The translations under genes were made by a program, and so were the position numbers. Shown here piece by piece: positions 1-9,287 of a stretch of 64,000 bases of DNA. How positions within the stretch are numbered: the first letter of the stretch is position 1; every line of letters begins with the position of its first letter. Below the pieces are notes generated by a model. It had not been told where the DNA came from and ran no database searches. It saw only the letters and a program-made list of their open reading frames with translations. Source of the DNA: Shinella sp. (GTDB lineage Bacteria > Pseudomonadota > Alphaproteobacteria > Rhizobiales > Rhizobiaceae); the NCBI GenBank assembly GCA_003248775.1, contig QFQX01000020.1, forward strand, positions 1 through 64,000. The letters are read 5' to 3'.

Positions 1-74
1 TGAAAATGATCCGCATTTCCTGCACCTTTCCTCCTACTCAGGCCCAAGATGCGACGCGCAGAACGCCTATCCTG

Positions 75-90
75 ATTGAGTTTTGACCCT
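75..90 (+). repeat. 16-nt motif shared with the IS3 remnant edge
   Basis: The 16 bases ATTGAGTTTTGACCCT occur here, overlapping the last bases of the aminopeptidase gene. They occur again as the reverse complement at 24056-24071, exactly where the class B PBP gene meets a decayed IS3 transposase. A 13-nt part recurs near 20908. The match ends exactly at 16 bases. It could be an insertion-sequence end or scar, or chance; the first 74 bases of the window show no recognisable gene. Confidence 0.3.
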
Positions 91-1891
91 AAAGGATTTC
101 GGCAATCGCGCGGGTCTGCTCCAGAAGGAAGGCGCGGGTCTCTTCCGCGACAAGCGGCATCAGCGCCTCCCGGACATGGGCGTGATAGGTGTCGAGAAAG
201 GCGCGTTCCCCCTCGGTCAGGGCCGTCAGGTCGGCGGCGGTGAGGTCGATAGGCGCAAGCGTCAGCGATGCAAAACGACAGAAGCCCGCACCGTCGGCGA
301 CGACCTCCACCTGGTTCTCTATTCGCAGGCCATATCGCCCTTCTGCGTAGTAGCCCGGTTCGATGGTCATGATATTGCCCGGCTCCAGACCATAGGGATT
401 GGCCAGCTTGGCGAACCGGTGCGGATATTCATGGACAAGCAGGTTGTGCCCAACGCCATGGCCGGTGCCGTGGTCGTAGTCGAGGCCGAGGTCCCAGAGC
501 GGACGGCGGGCGAATGCATCGAGTTGATGTCCCTGGGTGCCGATCGGCATCCGCACCGTGATCAACGACAGGAAGCCTTTCAGCACGGCGGTGTATGTGC
601 GCCGGATTTCGGGCGACGCCGGCCCGAGAAACAGCGTGCGGGTCACATCGGTCGTGCCGTTGAGATATTGCCCGCCGGAATCGATGAGATAGGGCAGACG
701 GCTGTCGATGATCGCGTCGGTCGCTTCGGCAGCATTGTAATGGCACAGCGCGGCATTGACTCCGGCTGCGGAAATGGAGCGGAAGCTTGCTTCGAGAAAG
801 CCCTTCCGGGTGGCGCGAAACGCCAGAAGCTTGGCTTCGGCCTCCAGCTCGGTCAACGGCTGGTCGCCCGCTTCGCGAAGACGGCCTTCGCGCTGGACCC
901 AGGCGAGGAAATCGGTGAGGGCAGCCCCGTCCTCGAGGTGGCACCTTCGGTATCCGGCCAGTTCCGTCTCGTTCTTTACCGCCTTCAGGAGGGTCAGCGG
1001 ACTGGTCTTGTAGACGGTCGCGCCACCGGCGGCCTCCACGGCCAGCCGTACCGAAACAGGGGCAAACTGCGGATCGGTCAGAACGGCGCCACGCTTCGCC
1101 ACGTCTTCCAGCCGTTCGAGGAAATCGGACACCGGCGAAAGCCTGACCTGCTCCAGCTCGAAACCGGAGAGATCGTTGCCAAGCTTTCGGCGATCCACGA
1201 ACCATTCCACCGCGCCATCGGCATCCAGAAGCAGGAAAGAATGGGGAACCGGGTTCATCGGCACGTCGCCGCCGCGCAGGTTGAGCAGCCAGGCAATGTT
1301 ATCCGGCAATGTCTCCGCGAGGGCGACTGCACCGGCCTGCCGGATTGCCTCGCCGGCGCGGCGCGTTTTTTGCGCAACGCTTTCGCCGGAAACGGCCACC
1401 GGCATGGCCCGCACCGCGCCGAGCGGAGCTGCCGGACGATCGGCCCATATGATGTCGAACAGGTCTTCGCTGCACGGTACGAGCGCCCCGCCGGCCGAAG
1501 CCATGGCGTCGGCCATGCGGTCATGCAGCGCACCGTTCACCAGCATGGGATCGAAGGCGATGCGCATGCCGGGGGCCGCCTGTTCACGCATCCACCGGTC
1601 GATCGGGGCGTTATGCAGGTGATGGACCTGAAACAGCGCAGGGTCCACCTCTCGCCGCACCTGTATGTCATAGCGCCCGTCGACGAAGATCAGCGCGTTT
1701 TCGGCCATCACCAGGGCAAGGCCCGCCGAGCCGGTGAAGCCGGTGATGAAGGCGAGGCAGTCGTCGCGGGCGGCCGTCACCTCGCTCTGGTGGGCGTCGG
1801 CGCGCGGCACGACGAAGCCGTCATAGCCCCGCGCAGCGAGTTCCTTGCGAAGGGCTGCCAGACGGTCGGCAATGGTTCCTGAAGTTTGCAT
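89..1891 (-). CDS. Xaa-Pro aminopeptidase (M24B), large three-domain form
   Basis: Cytosolic metallopeptidase expected to remove an N-terminal residue from peptides with proline in second position. The product is 600 residues, the length of the eukaryotic-like XPNPEP1 form and longer than the ~440-residue E. coli PepP. The N-terminal part has two creatinase-type non-catalytic domains; the C-terminal pita-bread domain carries the full dinuclear metal set D404, D415, H478, E511 and E525. The start is the ATG at 1891, which has a GGAG ribosome site 7 bases upstream; an upstream ATG at 1942 has no such site. It lies 208 bp behind the last gene of the peptide-type ABC operon on the same strand, so it probably processes peptides imported by that system. 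Function is well supported; joint transcription is inferred. Confidence 0.93.
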   Translation of the reverse strand: MQTSGTIADRLAALRKELAARGYDGFVVPRADAHQSEVTAARDDCLAFITGFTGSAGLALVMAENALIFVDGRYDIQVRREVDPALFQVHHLHNAPIDRWMREQAAPGMRIAFDPMLVNGALHDRMADAMASAGGALVPCSEDLFDIIWADRPAAPLGAVRAMPVAVSGESVAQKTRRAGEAIRQAGAVALAETLPDNIAWLLNLRGGDVPMNPVPHSFLLLDADGAVEWFVDRRKLGNDLSGFELEQVRLSPVSDFLERLEDVAKRGAVLTDPQFAPVSVRLAVEAAGGATVYKTSPLTLLKAVKNETELAGYRRCHLEDGAALTDFLAWVQREGRLREAGDQPLTELEAEAKLLAFRATRKGFLEASFRSISAAGVNAALCHYNAAEATDAIIDSRLPYLIDSGGQYLNGTTDVTRTLFLGPASPEIRRTYTAVLKGFLSLITVRMPIGTQGHQLDAFARRPLWDLGLDYDHGTGHGVGHNLLVHEYPHRFAKLANPYGLEPGNIMTIEPGYYAEGRYGLRIENQVEVVADGAGFCRFASLTLAPIDLTAADLTALTEGERAFLDTYHAHVREALMPLVAEETRAFLLEQTRAIAEIL

Positions 1892-2099
1892 GAATATCTC
1901 CGTCGTGGGATCGGGTAAGCACGCGGTTGCGCGGCTCACCATGCCTGCAGGGCGTCGAAAAACCCGCCGCCATCGTGCTCTTGTTGATCGGCCGCTTCAT
2001 CTTCCGGCTTCGCCCGGTCGAGCGGAGCCCGAGCCGGCCCCCGGTCGCAGATGACGTGACCGGGATTGGCATGTTCGGAAACGGCCAGGGTGTTGTCGG

Positions 2100-3056
2100 T
2101 TATCGTCTGACCCTGGGGTCGAGCACCGAATAGAGAAGATCCACGACGATGTTCATCACGACGATGAAAAGTCCGCCGAGAAGAACGACGCCGATGATGA
2201 TCGGCCTGTCCTGGTTCTTCACCGCCTGCACGGCAAGCGCGCCGACCCCCTGAAGACCGTAGATCTGTTCGATGACGATGGCCCCGCCGAGGAGAACGGC
2301 GACATCGGCGCCGAGCTGGGTGACGAGCGGCGTCAGCGTCGCGCGCAGGCCGTGTCGGAAGAAGACGGTTCCTTCCGAAAGCCCCTTGGAGCGGGCGGTG
2401 CGGATATAATCCTCGCCCATGACCTGCAGCAGGTTGCCGCGCGTCAGCCGCGCATAGATCGCCGCCGTCACCAGCGCCAGCGTGGTCCATGGCAGGAAGA
2501 GATGCCAGGCCCAGAGCAGCGGATCCTTGAGGAAGGGCTTGTAGCCGCCGGGCGGAAAGAGCGTGAAGCCGGCCTGCCGGGGCAGGAAGTAGAAAAGATA
2601 GAGCGACAGCATGCCGAGCACGAAGGTGGGGAAGCTGAGCCCGACGAGAATGAAGCCCTGTCCCACCCTGTCGCGCAGACCACCGGGATGACGCGCCGAC
2701 ATGATGCCGATCGGAATGCCGATGGCCAGCCAGAACACCACGCCGCCGAGCACCAGCGAAACCGTGGCCGGGATGCGGTTCACCACCAGCTTGGCGACCG
2801 GCTGCTGGTTGCGATAGGAAAAACCGAGGTCGCCCTGTACCGCCTTCGAGACGAAGCCGGCATATTGTTCGTATATCGGCCGGTCGAGGCCGAGATTGGT
2901 GCGGATCTGCGCCAGCTGGGCTTCCGTCGCCTTTTCTCCGGCTATGATGCGGGCCGGATCGCCGGGCGCAACGAAGAACAGCATGAAGACGAACAGGCTG
3001 AGCGCGAACAGCACGAAGGCCGAGAAGAACAGTCGTTTTGCGAGGAAGCGGATCAT
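2100..3056 (-). CDS. Peptide-type ABC transporter permease (DppB-like)
   Basis: Inner-membrane permease of the oligopeptide/dipeptide/nickel ABC family, 318 residues. It opens with a hydrophobic segment (FSAFVLFALSLFVFMLFF) typical of DppB-type subunits. The cytoplasmic coupling loop (GEDYIRTARSKGLSE) matches the EAA motif that contacts the ATPase. The start ATG at 3056 overlaps the stop of the next upstream permease by 4 bases (ATGA), indicating translational coupling; a longer upstream reading frame to 3206 lies inside that gene and is rejected. It pairs with the DppC-like permease, fused ATPase and binding protein. The substrate is probably a peptide, given the downstream aminopeptidase, but nickel, opines or other amino compounds are also carried by this family. 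Confidence 0.93.
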   Translation of the reverse strand: MIRFLAKRLFFSAFVLFALSLFVFMLFFVAPGDPARIIAGEKATEAQLAQIRTNLGLDRPIYEQYAGFVSKAVQGDLGFSYRNQQPVAKLVVNRIPATVSLVLGGVVFWLAIGIPIGIMSARHPGGLRDRVGQGFILVGLSFPTFVLGMLSLYLFYFLPRQAGFTLFPPGGYKPFLKDPLLWAWHLFLPWTTLALVTAAIYARLTRGNLLQVMGEDYIRTARSKGLSEGTVFFRHGLRATLTPLVTQLGADVAVLLGGAIVIEQIYGLQGVGALAVQAVKNQDRPIIIGVVLLGGLFIVVMNIVVDLLYSVLDPRVRR

Positions 3057-4018
3057 GCGCGGCCTGCCTTTCTGCCCGGCTTGCGGAAACGGCTCTTGCG
3101 AACCGGACGCGGTTTCGGATCGAGCGCGTCGCGCAGACCATCGCCGAGAATGTTGAACGCGAGCGTCGTCATCAGCAGCGCCGCACCCGGAAAGATCACC
3201 AGCCACCAGGCGACGAGATAGATCGAATTGCCTGCCGCATCCGCCAGCATGCCGCCCCAGCTCGGGGTGGGTGGCACGATGCCGAGACCGAGGAAGGACA
3301 GCGTCGCCTCGAAGACAATGGAACTCGGGATCATCATCGTGGTGTAAACGATGATCGGCACACTGAGATTAGGCAGGATATCCCGCACCATGATGGAGAC
3401 GGGACCGGCGCCGAGCGATCGGCTTGCCTCGACGAATTCCCTTCGACGAAGCGATACCACCTCGGCGCGGATGACCCGGGCCATGGTCGTCCAGCTGAAG
3501 AAGACGATGACGCCGACGCTGAGCCCCAGGCTGGGGCCGAAGACCGAAACCAGCGCCAGCGCGCAGAGCAGGAACGGCACGCTCATCACGAGATCCATGA
3601 TCCGGCTGAGAACCATATCCGTCGGGCCGGCGAAAAAGCCCGCGACCACGCCGACGGTAAGCCCGATCACGGCGGCGGCAAGCGACGCCAGTACACCGAC
3701 GAGCAGCGAGACCCGCGCGCCATAGGCAAGCCGAACGAGCACGTCGCGGCCCAGATGATCGGTCCCGAGCAGGAATTCACTGTTCGGCGCAACGGGCATG
3801 CCCATCGCGCTCAGTCCCGTCTCGCGATACTGCTCGATGGCGGAATGTCCGGCCGCGGTTTCGACCAGCGGCGCGCAGGCCGCAAAGAGCACGAGCAGCA
3901 GGATGAAAACCAGCGCCGCCAGACTGGCCCTGTCGCGCGTGAAACGGCGCATCGTCAGTTCATAGGGGCTGCGCTGGACGACAGCCGCCACCTCTTCCTC
4001 TTGGGTTTCGACGCTCAC
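3053..4018 (-). CDS. Peptide-type ABC transporter permease (DppC-like)
   Basis: Second permease of the same importer, 321 residues. It has a cytoplasmic N-terminus, a first membrane segment at about residues 32-50, and an EAA coupling loop (EFVEASRSLGAGPVSI) in the second half. DppC-type subunits characteristically have the longer N-terminal region seen here. The start is GTG at 4018, overlapping the stop of the ATPase gene (GTGA); the gene end overlaps the next permease start. This chain of 4-base overlaps shows one tightly coupled transcript of ATPase, DppC-like and DppB-like genes. Substrate unknown, as for its partner. Confidence 0.93.
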   Translation of the reverse strand: MSVETQEEEVAAVVQRSPYELTMRRFTRDRASLAALVFILLLVLFAACAPLVETAAGHSAIEQYRETGLSAMGMPVAPNSEFLLGTDHLGRDVLVRLAYGARVSLLVGVLASLAAAVIGLTVGVVAGFFAGPTDMVLSRIMDLVMSVPFLLCALALVSVFGPSLGLSVGVIVFFSWTTMARVIRAEVVSLRRREFVEASRSLGAGPVSIMVRDILPNLSVPIIVYTTMMIPSSIVFEATLSFLGLGIVPPTPSWGGMLADAAGNSIYLVAWWLVIFPGAALLMTTLAFNILGDGLRDALDPKPRPVRKSRFRKPGRKAGRA

Positions 4019-5862
4019 GCAACTTCTCCCGGAATGGTTTCGACCAGCCTGCGGACACGCGATATGCCGGCGCGCGGCTCATGGAAGGAGGCCGCGATCA
4101 GCTCCCGTGTGTAGGGATCGCCGGCATTGGTATAGATCGTCTCGGCATCGGCCAGCTCGACGATGCGCCCCTTGTTCATCACCGCGATGCGATCGCAGAC
4201 ATGGCGCACCACGGCGAGATCGTGAGAGATGAACAGGTAGGTGAGCTTCAGCTCCTGCTGCAGCTCCCGCATCAGGTTCAGCACCTGCGCCTGGATGGAT
4301 ACGTCGAGCGCCGAAACGGGCTCGTCGAAGATGACGAGTTCCGGGTTCAGCGCCAGTGCGCGGGCAATGCCGATACGTTGCCGCTGGCCGCCGGAAAACT
4401 CGGACGGAAAGCGGTTATAGTGTTCGGGGTTGAGGCCGACCCGTTCCATCAGTTCCTGCACGGCCCGCTTGCGGGCGGCGCCCGAACAGATGTTGTGGAT
4501 GCGCAGCGGCTCGCCGATGATGGAGCTGACCCGCCGGCGGGGATTGAGCGATCCGAACGGGTCCTGGAAAACAAGCTGGACGCGTTTGCGCATTTCGCGC
4601 CATTCCTTGCCCGACAGGCTTTCGACGGCCCGGCCCTCGAAGTGAACCGATCCGCCGGTGGTCGGCGTCAGCCCGGCCAGCACCCGCGCGAGCGTGGACT
4701 TGCCGCAACCGGATTCCCCGACCAGCCCGAGCGTTTCGCCCTTGTAGAGGTCGAGGTCGATGCCCTTCAGCACATCAAGCGTCTTCGCGCCATCGAACAA
4801 TCCACCGAGATTGTAGCTCAGGCGGATATCACGGGCTTCCATGATCCGCGGGCGCTCTTGAGGCGCGGATGCCACTGCGGCTTGCACTTGCGGCGCCGCG
4901 ACCGGTTCAGGCAGGCTTTCGAGCCAGCAGAGGCTGTTCGTCCCGTCCTCGAAGACGCGCAGCGGCGGGGCTTTCTGACATTGCGCGGAGGCATGCTGGC
5001 AGCGGGTGCGGAAGGCGCAGCCGCGCGGCAGGTGAATGAGGCTCGGCGGGCGGCCGGGAATGGGAACGAGCGCGCTTCCGGGCGTATAGTTGGCCGGTGA
5101 GGAGTTGAGCAGCCCCGCGGTATAGGGATGGGCGGGAGAGTTGAAGAGATCCTCGCTCTTGCCGGTTTCCATGCGATTGCCGGCATACATGACCATGACG
5201 TGATCGGCGACGCTGGCAAGCAGGCCGAGATCGTGGGTAATCATGATGACCGTGGTTCCGCGTTCGCGGCGCATTTCGTTGATCAGTTCGATGATCTGCT
5301 GCTGGACCGTCACGTCGAGCGCGGTCGTCGGCTCGTCGGCGATAATCAGCGGCGGGTTGAGGACCAGCGCCATCGCGATCATCACGCGCTGGCGCATACC
5401 GCCGGAAAACTGGTGCGGATAGCTGTCGAAACGGGTCCCGGCATCGGCGATCCCTACCCTTTCGAGCAGGTCGCAGACGCGCTTTCTCGCCTGGTCGCGG
5501 GAAACGCGCTCATGGGCATGGATCATTTCGGCGATCTGCGCGCCAATGGTGTAGTAGGGATGCAGGCTGGAAAGCGGATCCTGGAAGATCATGCCGATGC
5601 GCGCGCCGCGCACCTTGCGCATGTCGCGGGGGCCAAGGCCGAGCAGGTCCGTGCCTTCGAAAAGCACTTCGCCGTCGATATCGGCATTGGGCAGCATGCC
5701 CATGATCGCCTGCGTCAAGACGCTCTTGCCCGAGCCGGATTCGCCGGCGATGCCGAAGAACTCGCCCTTTTCCACGGAGAACGACACGTTTCGTGCGGCT
5801 TGCACCACACCGTCCTCGGTCGGAATGCGAATAGTGAGATTTCGTGCCTCGAGTATGGGCAT
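4015..5862 (-). CDS. Fused double ATPase of peptide-type ABC importer (DppD-DppF fusion)
   Basis: Cytoplasmic energising subunit, 615 residues, with two complete ABC domains in one chain. Domain 1 has Walker A GESGSGKS at 40-47, signature FSGGMRQR and Walker B LIIADEP. It is followed by the oligopeptide-transporter C-terminal extension with clustered cysteines (CAFRTRCQHASAQC). Domain 2 has Walker A GESGCGKS, signature FSGGQRQR and Walker B LVIFDEP. In E. coli these are separate DppD and DppF proteins; the fused form is common in Rhizobiaceae. Both domains look catalytically intact. It sits 201 bp downstream of the binding-protein gene, separated by a strong hairpin, and overlaps the DppC-like gene by 4 bases. 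Confidence 0.95.
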   Translation of the reverse strand: MPILEARNLTIRIPTEDGVVQAARNVSFSVEKGEFFGIAGESGSGKSVLTQAIMGMLPNADIDGEVLFEGTDLLGLGPRDMRKVRGARIGMIFQDPLSSLHPYYTIGAQIAEMIHAHERVSRDQARKRVCDLLERVGIADAGTRFDSYPHQFSGGMRQRVMIAMALVLNPPLIIADEPTTALDVTVQQQIIELINEMRRERGTTVIMITHDLGLLASVADHVMVMYAGNRMETGKSEDLFNSPAHPYTAGLLNSSPANYTPGSALVPIPGRPPSLIHLPRGCAFRTRCQHASAQCQKAPPLRVFEDGTNSLCWLESLPEPVAAPQVQAAVASAPQERPRIMEARDIRLSYNLGGLFDGAKTLDVLKGIDLDLYKGETLGLVGESGCGKSTLARVLAGLTPTTGGSVHFEGRAVESLSGKEWREMRKRVQLVFQDPFGSLNPRRRVSSIIGEPLRIHNICSGAARKRAVQELMERVGLNPEHYNRFPSEFSGGQRQRIGIARALALNPELVIFDEPVSALDVSIQAQVLNLMRELQQELKLTYLFISHDLAVVRHVCDRIAVMNKGRIVELADAETIYTNAGDPYTRELIAASFHEPRAGISRVRRLVETIPGEVA

Positions 5863-5982
5863 AACGCCTCCTCATCCATGTTCGCGGCAAACGGATTACC
5901 GACCTGGTGACGCACGGATGCGCGGATTGAAAAGTATTGCTGCGGCCAGCGTTCCCGTCCGGGGTGACCGTTCAGGCATTCG

Positions 5983-6011
5983 GGCCGGGTGCGAATACGA
6001 CGCACCCGGCC
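5983..6011 (-). other. Intergenic hairpin after binding-protein gene
   Basis: A perfect 11-bp inverted repeat (GGCCGGGTGCG / CGCACCCGGCC) with a 7-base loop lies 52 bp after the binding-protein stop. No T-run follows on the minus strand, so it is not a classic intrinsic terminator. Hairpins here in ABC operons commonly protect the upstream mRNA and raise binding-protein levels over the membrane subunits; that role is inferred. Confidence 0.6.
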
Positions 6012-6063
6012 TGATATGTCCACCGGCGCGTCCGTCAGGCGGCGCGCCGATGGCGTCTGAAAC

Positions 6064-7806
6064 TCAACGTTCCAGCCAGACGTTGGTCCAGTCGCCCTGC
6101 GCGCCGAGCGCATAGGGCTGGAAGTTCTGCACTGCGGCTCCGCGATAGAGCACGATCTTTTCCGCGACATACGGCACGACCGGAGCGTCCTTCATGACCA
6201 TCTGGTCGACCTCGCCCCACAGACGGGCTGCTTCCGCCGAAGTCGTGGCGTTGATCGCCTGCTGGGCAATCTTGTTGGCCTCGGGGTTGTTGTAGTCCGT
6301 GTAGTTGTAGGTCTGGTGCGTGCCGTTGAAGGTGAACTGCGGCTGGAACACCGAACGCGCTGCGCCGCCGACCCAGTCCGGCGACCAGCCGACCGGTGCG
6401 ATATCCCAGTTGCCTTCCTTGGTGTTCAGCGGGTTCGTCATGAACTTGGAATAGTAGTCCGCTGCCGCGATCGGGGTCAGCTCGATCTCGATGCCGGCCT
6501 TCTTCAGGCTTGCCTGGATGGTCTGGGCGATGGCCGGAAGATCGTTCTGGTTGCGGTAGGGCATTTTCAGCTTGATGCCGTTCGGGAAGCCGGCTTCGGC
6601 CAGAAGGGCCTTGGCCTTTTCCGGATCGCCCTTTGCGCCTTCCGACGGATACAGATCGAAGTCGTGATAGCCGAGCACGCCGGGGCCGAAGATGCCGTTC
6701 TGCGGCTGGGCCAGCGCGGAACCGCCCATCTGCTGGACGATCGCCGCCTTGTCGATGGCGTACTGGATGGCCTGACGGACCTTGATGTCCTTCAGCGCGC
6801 CGTTGTTGTTGTCCGAAACGGTGTTGACGAAGAGGAACGCCGTACGGCCGACCGACATGGTCAGCAGCTTGTCGTCACCGCCTGCCGTCAACAGGTGCAG
6901 CGTCGCCGGGGGAATGGTGATGTCGTATGTCATGTCGGCGTCGCCGGCCTGCAGCTGCTGGATGGCTGCGTCCGGCTGGATGCCGAGGGTGATATCGACT
7001 TCATCGACGTAAGCCTTGCGCAGGGTGTCGGATTCGGCCTTCCAGGAGGGGTTGCGCACGAGATGGATACGCCCGTCCGGAACGTATTCGGCAACGGTGT
7101 AGGGACCGCTGGAGATGAAGTTCGAGCGATAGTCCGGACCATCGGGAAGGTAGTCCAGAACCTCGACCGGCGCGGGGGCGGCGGTGGGCAGCGACAGCAT
7201 GTAGACGAAATCGCCGGCCTTTTCGGTCAGGTGAATGACGATGGTCTTGTCGTCAGGCGTTTCGATGCCCTCGATGTCGTTGCCTTCCACATAGGTCTTC
7301 ATGGCTTCGACAGTCGGCTCGACCTTTGCAAAGCCTTCGCAGAACGCGCTCATGCCCTTGATCAGATCGACATAATAGGTGAGCGCGGCCGAGCCGAGCG
7401 ACGGGTTGCACATGCGCTTCACGCCACGTTCGAAATCGGCGGCGACGATGGGGCGGGCGCCGGCCGGGGTGTTCCACGCCACGCCGTCACGCAGGGTGAA
7501 GGTGTAGGTCAGGCCGTCGTTGGAAGGCTGCGGAACCTCGGTCACGAGGTCGCCCCTGGGCTCGATCCTGAGGTTTTCATCCGTCGAGGCTTCATAGCTG
7601 ATGAGCTGCCGGCTGACGGCGCGCATGAAGTTGTTGCTCGTCACCAGCGCTGCGGAGGTGGGATCGAAATGGTCGATATCGGCCGTGCCGACGATCCTGA
7701 GAACGCCGCCCGTCTGCGGATCTGCGGCAAGGGCCAGCGTCGAGCACGAGGCGGCAAGAAGTGACACCATCATGCGCTTGGTGAAGCGTTTGCGATCGAA
7801 AACCAT
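6064..7806 (-). CDS. Peptide-type ABC substrate-binding protein (SBP family 5)
   Basis: Periplasmic receptor of the importer encoded downstream, 580 residues. A signal peptide with basic start (FDRKRFTKRMM), hydrophobic core and an ALA-A cleavage region ends near residue 28. The body shows family-5 features: an N-terminal GGVLRIVGTADIDHFDP strand typical of DppA/OppA relatives, and a conserved stretch around VRQAIQYAIDKAAIV. An AGGGGA ribosome site precedes the ATG at 7806. It is the first gene of the minus-strand operon and diverges from the coupled small reading frame and PLP enzyme on the other strand. Family is certain; ligand (peptide, opine or other) is not. Confidence 0.94.
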   Translation of the reverse strand: MVFDRKRFTKRMMVSLLAASCSTLALAADPQTGGVLRIVGTADIDHFDPTSAALVTSNNFMRAVSRQLISYEASTDENLRIEPRGDLVTEVPQPSNDGLTYTFTLRDGVAWNTPAGARPIVAADFERGVKRMCNPSLGSAALTYYVDLIKGMSAFCEGFAKVEPTVEAMKTYVEGNDIEGIETPDDKTIVIHLTEKAGDFVYMLSLPTAAPAPVEVLDYLPDGPDYRSNFISSGPYTVAEYVPDGRIHLVRNPSWKAESDTLRKAYVDEVDITLGIQPDAAIQQLQAGDADMTYDITIPPATLHLLTAGGDDKLLTMSVGRTAFLFVNTVSDNNNGALKDIKVRQAIQYAIDKAAIVQQMGGSALAQPQNGIFGPGVLGYHDFDLYPSEGAKGDPEKAKALLAEAGFPNGIKLKMPYRNQNDLPAIAQTIQASLKKAGIEIELTPIAAADYYSKFMTNPLNTKEGNWDIAPVGWSPDWVGGAARSVFQPQFTFNGTHQTYNYTDYNNPEANKIAQQAINATTSAEAARLWGEVDQMVMKDAPVVPYVAEKIVLYRGAAVQNFQPYALGAQGDWTNVWLER

Positions 7807-7895
7807 CTGTATTCCCCTTTTGTATGCGACCCGGCCTATGCCGGATGCGACGTGACTGCCTTGAAATTCACCTCTCCGTCCACATCTGTCAACTC

Positions 7896-7942
7896 TCTTG
7901 TCGACAAAGTGAGCACAATTAAGTATTTTTCTTGTCGACCGA
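7896..7942. promoter_or_regulatory. Candidate operator pair in divergent promoter region
   Basis: A perfect 10-bp palindrome TTGTCGACAA (7898-7907) and a second partial copy TTGTCGACC (7932-7940) lie 34 bp apart, about three helical turns, between the ABC operon and the PLP-enzyme unit. The spacing and symmetry fit a dimeric repressor binding both copies. The shape resembles GntR-family sites, but no regulator gene is adjacent, so the factor is unknown. Confidence 0.4.
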
Positions 7943-7968
7943 AAACGGATAACAGGAGGGACCCCGCG

Positions 7969-8157
7969 ATGAACGGTTCATTGCCCGCCGCTTCAAGCGC
8001 TGCCGACGGCAAACGATCTGTCTGGCTGCTCGATGAAATGTGCGGCGTGTTTCCCTTCCGCTTCGGGGCCGGATCGAAGGAGCCCGCCGTCATGGCTGGG
8101 CAAGGCCCGCAATGGCTCTCCCGGTTTCATCCCAGTTGCGGGGTGCCGTCCGCATGA
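7969..8157 (+). CDS. Small leader-like reading frame coupled to PLP-enzyme gene
   Basis: A 62-residue reading frame begins at ATG 7969 behind an excellent AGGAGGG ribosome site. It ends in TGA at 8155-8157, overlapping the ATG of the PLP enzyme (ATGA). That arrangement is the classic sign of translational coupling. The product has no membrane segment or signal peptide and two cysteines; I do not recognise a family. It may be a real small protein, or serve mainly to load ribosomes onto the enzyme gene, whose own ribosome site is weak. Confidence 0.45.
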   Translation: MNGSLPAASSAADGKRSVWLLDEMCGVFPFRFGAGSKEPAVMAGQGPQWLSRFHPSCGVPSA

Positions 8158-9287
8158 ACGTCATTTCTTCGGGCGCGGCTGCGGCGATTTCCCCGCAGGT
8201 TTACGAACACGCTTTCATCGAGGATGAGCGCTATCTCAATTTCGCCAGCCTCGGCCCGATCAGCGAGCCCGTGGTTGCAACGGGCGAACGCCTGCTGCGG
8301 GCAACCGCGACGGCACGGCCGGGCGATGCGGCCATGATCTCCGCCCAGGTCCCGAGGGCGCTTGCGGTGCTCTCCCGGCTCTCGGGCTTTCCTGAACGCA
8401 ATATCACGCTGGTTTCGAACACCTCGTCCGCCCTGGTGCAGGTCGCGCTCGGCCTGCCGGCCGGAACGAGGGTCCTCAGCGGCCGCTACCAGTTTCCGGC
8501 CAATGTCTGGCCATGGCGCAACGCGGCGGAAACCGGTCGTATTTCGCTCAATCTCGCCGGCATGCTCGATGAACCGGTGACGCCGGAATGGTTACATGCG
8601 CATCTCGATGCACAGAGCGACGCGGTCGCGATTAGCCATGTGGATTTTCGCACCGGCTATCGGGCGGATCTCGCCGGCATTCGCGAGGCCATCGGAGACA
8701 GGCTGCTGATTGTCGATGCCATCCAGGCGTTCGGCGCTGTCGAGGAAGACTGGACACTGGCCGACGTCGTGATCGCCGGAGGGCAGAAATGGATGCGCGC
8801 CGGTCAGGGGACCGGTTTCATGGCGCTGTCGGACAGGGCGCTGGACCATATTCGCCCGCTCGCCGCAAACTGGGGCGGCATCGAGAACAGTCTGGACATT
8901 CATCGTGATGACCAGGGACCGGTTTCCGGTGCCGGGCGCTTCGATGCGACACGTCCCTCCCCCGTTCTCGCGGGATGCCTTGCGCAGGCGCTTGAACTTG
9001 TCGAGGCGGTTGGCCTCGACTGGATCGCCCGGCGCATCCAGCAGCGATATGAGAGATTGGCCGACAAGGCCGCCGGTTCGGGGCTGAGGCTGCTTTCCGA
9101 TTGGCCCGCCGGACAGAGGGCCGGGATTGCCGTCATCGAAGCCGCCGATCCAGGAGCGGTAAAGCGTCTCGTCGATGCGGGCTTCACGCTAACGGTGCAC
9201 GATGCCAACCGCGTCCGTGTGAGCCTGCACGCCACCACGCGTACCGCAGCGATTGACGAACTTGTCGAGGTTCTGTCCGGCGCCTGA
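8154..9287 (+). CDS. Aminotransferase class V-fold PLP enzyme
   Basis: Cytosolic pyridoxal-phosphate enzyme of the class V (cysteine desulfurase/kynureninase-like) fold, 377 residues. The conserved pattern VDAIQAFG places the pyridine-nitrogen Asp at D188 and the ring-stacking region after it. The cofactor lysine is K212 in GGQKWMRAGQG. The loop between them is short, and no catalytic-cysteine segment of NifS/IscS type is evident, so a desulfurase is unlikely. The start at 8154 overlaps the preceding small reading frame. Its divergent pairing with a peptide-type importer and aminopeptidase suggests work on an imported amino compound. Substrate cannot be told from sequence. Confidence 0.85.
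   Translation: MNVISSGAAAAISPQVYEHAFIEDERYLNFASLGPISEPVVATGERLLRATATARPGDAAMISAQVPRALAVLSRLSGFPERNITLVSNTSSALVQVALGLPAGTRVLSGRYQFPANVWPWRNAAETGRISLNLAGMLDEPVTPEWLHAHLDAQSDAVAISHVDFRTGYRADLAGIREAIGDRLLIVDAIQAFGAVEEDWTLADVVIAGGQKWMRAGQGTGFMALSDRALDHIRPLAANWGGIENSLDIHRDDQGPVSGAGRFDATRPSPVLAGCLAQALELVEAVGLDWIARRIQQRYERLADKAAGSGLRLLSDWPAGQRAGIAVIEAADPGAVKRLVDAGFTLTVHDANRVRVSLHATTRTAAIDELVEVLSGA

Noticed and set aside
83..1882. A 599-codon open frame antisense to the aminopeptidase gene
   Set aside because: It mirrors the codon pattern of a high-GC gene on the other strand, has no recognisable domain, and the minus-strand product has a full M24 active site.
6316..7764. A 482-codon plus-strand frame opposite the ABC binding protein
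   Set aside because: Shadow of a convincing binding-protein gene with signal peptide and ribosome site.
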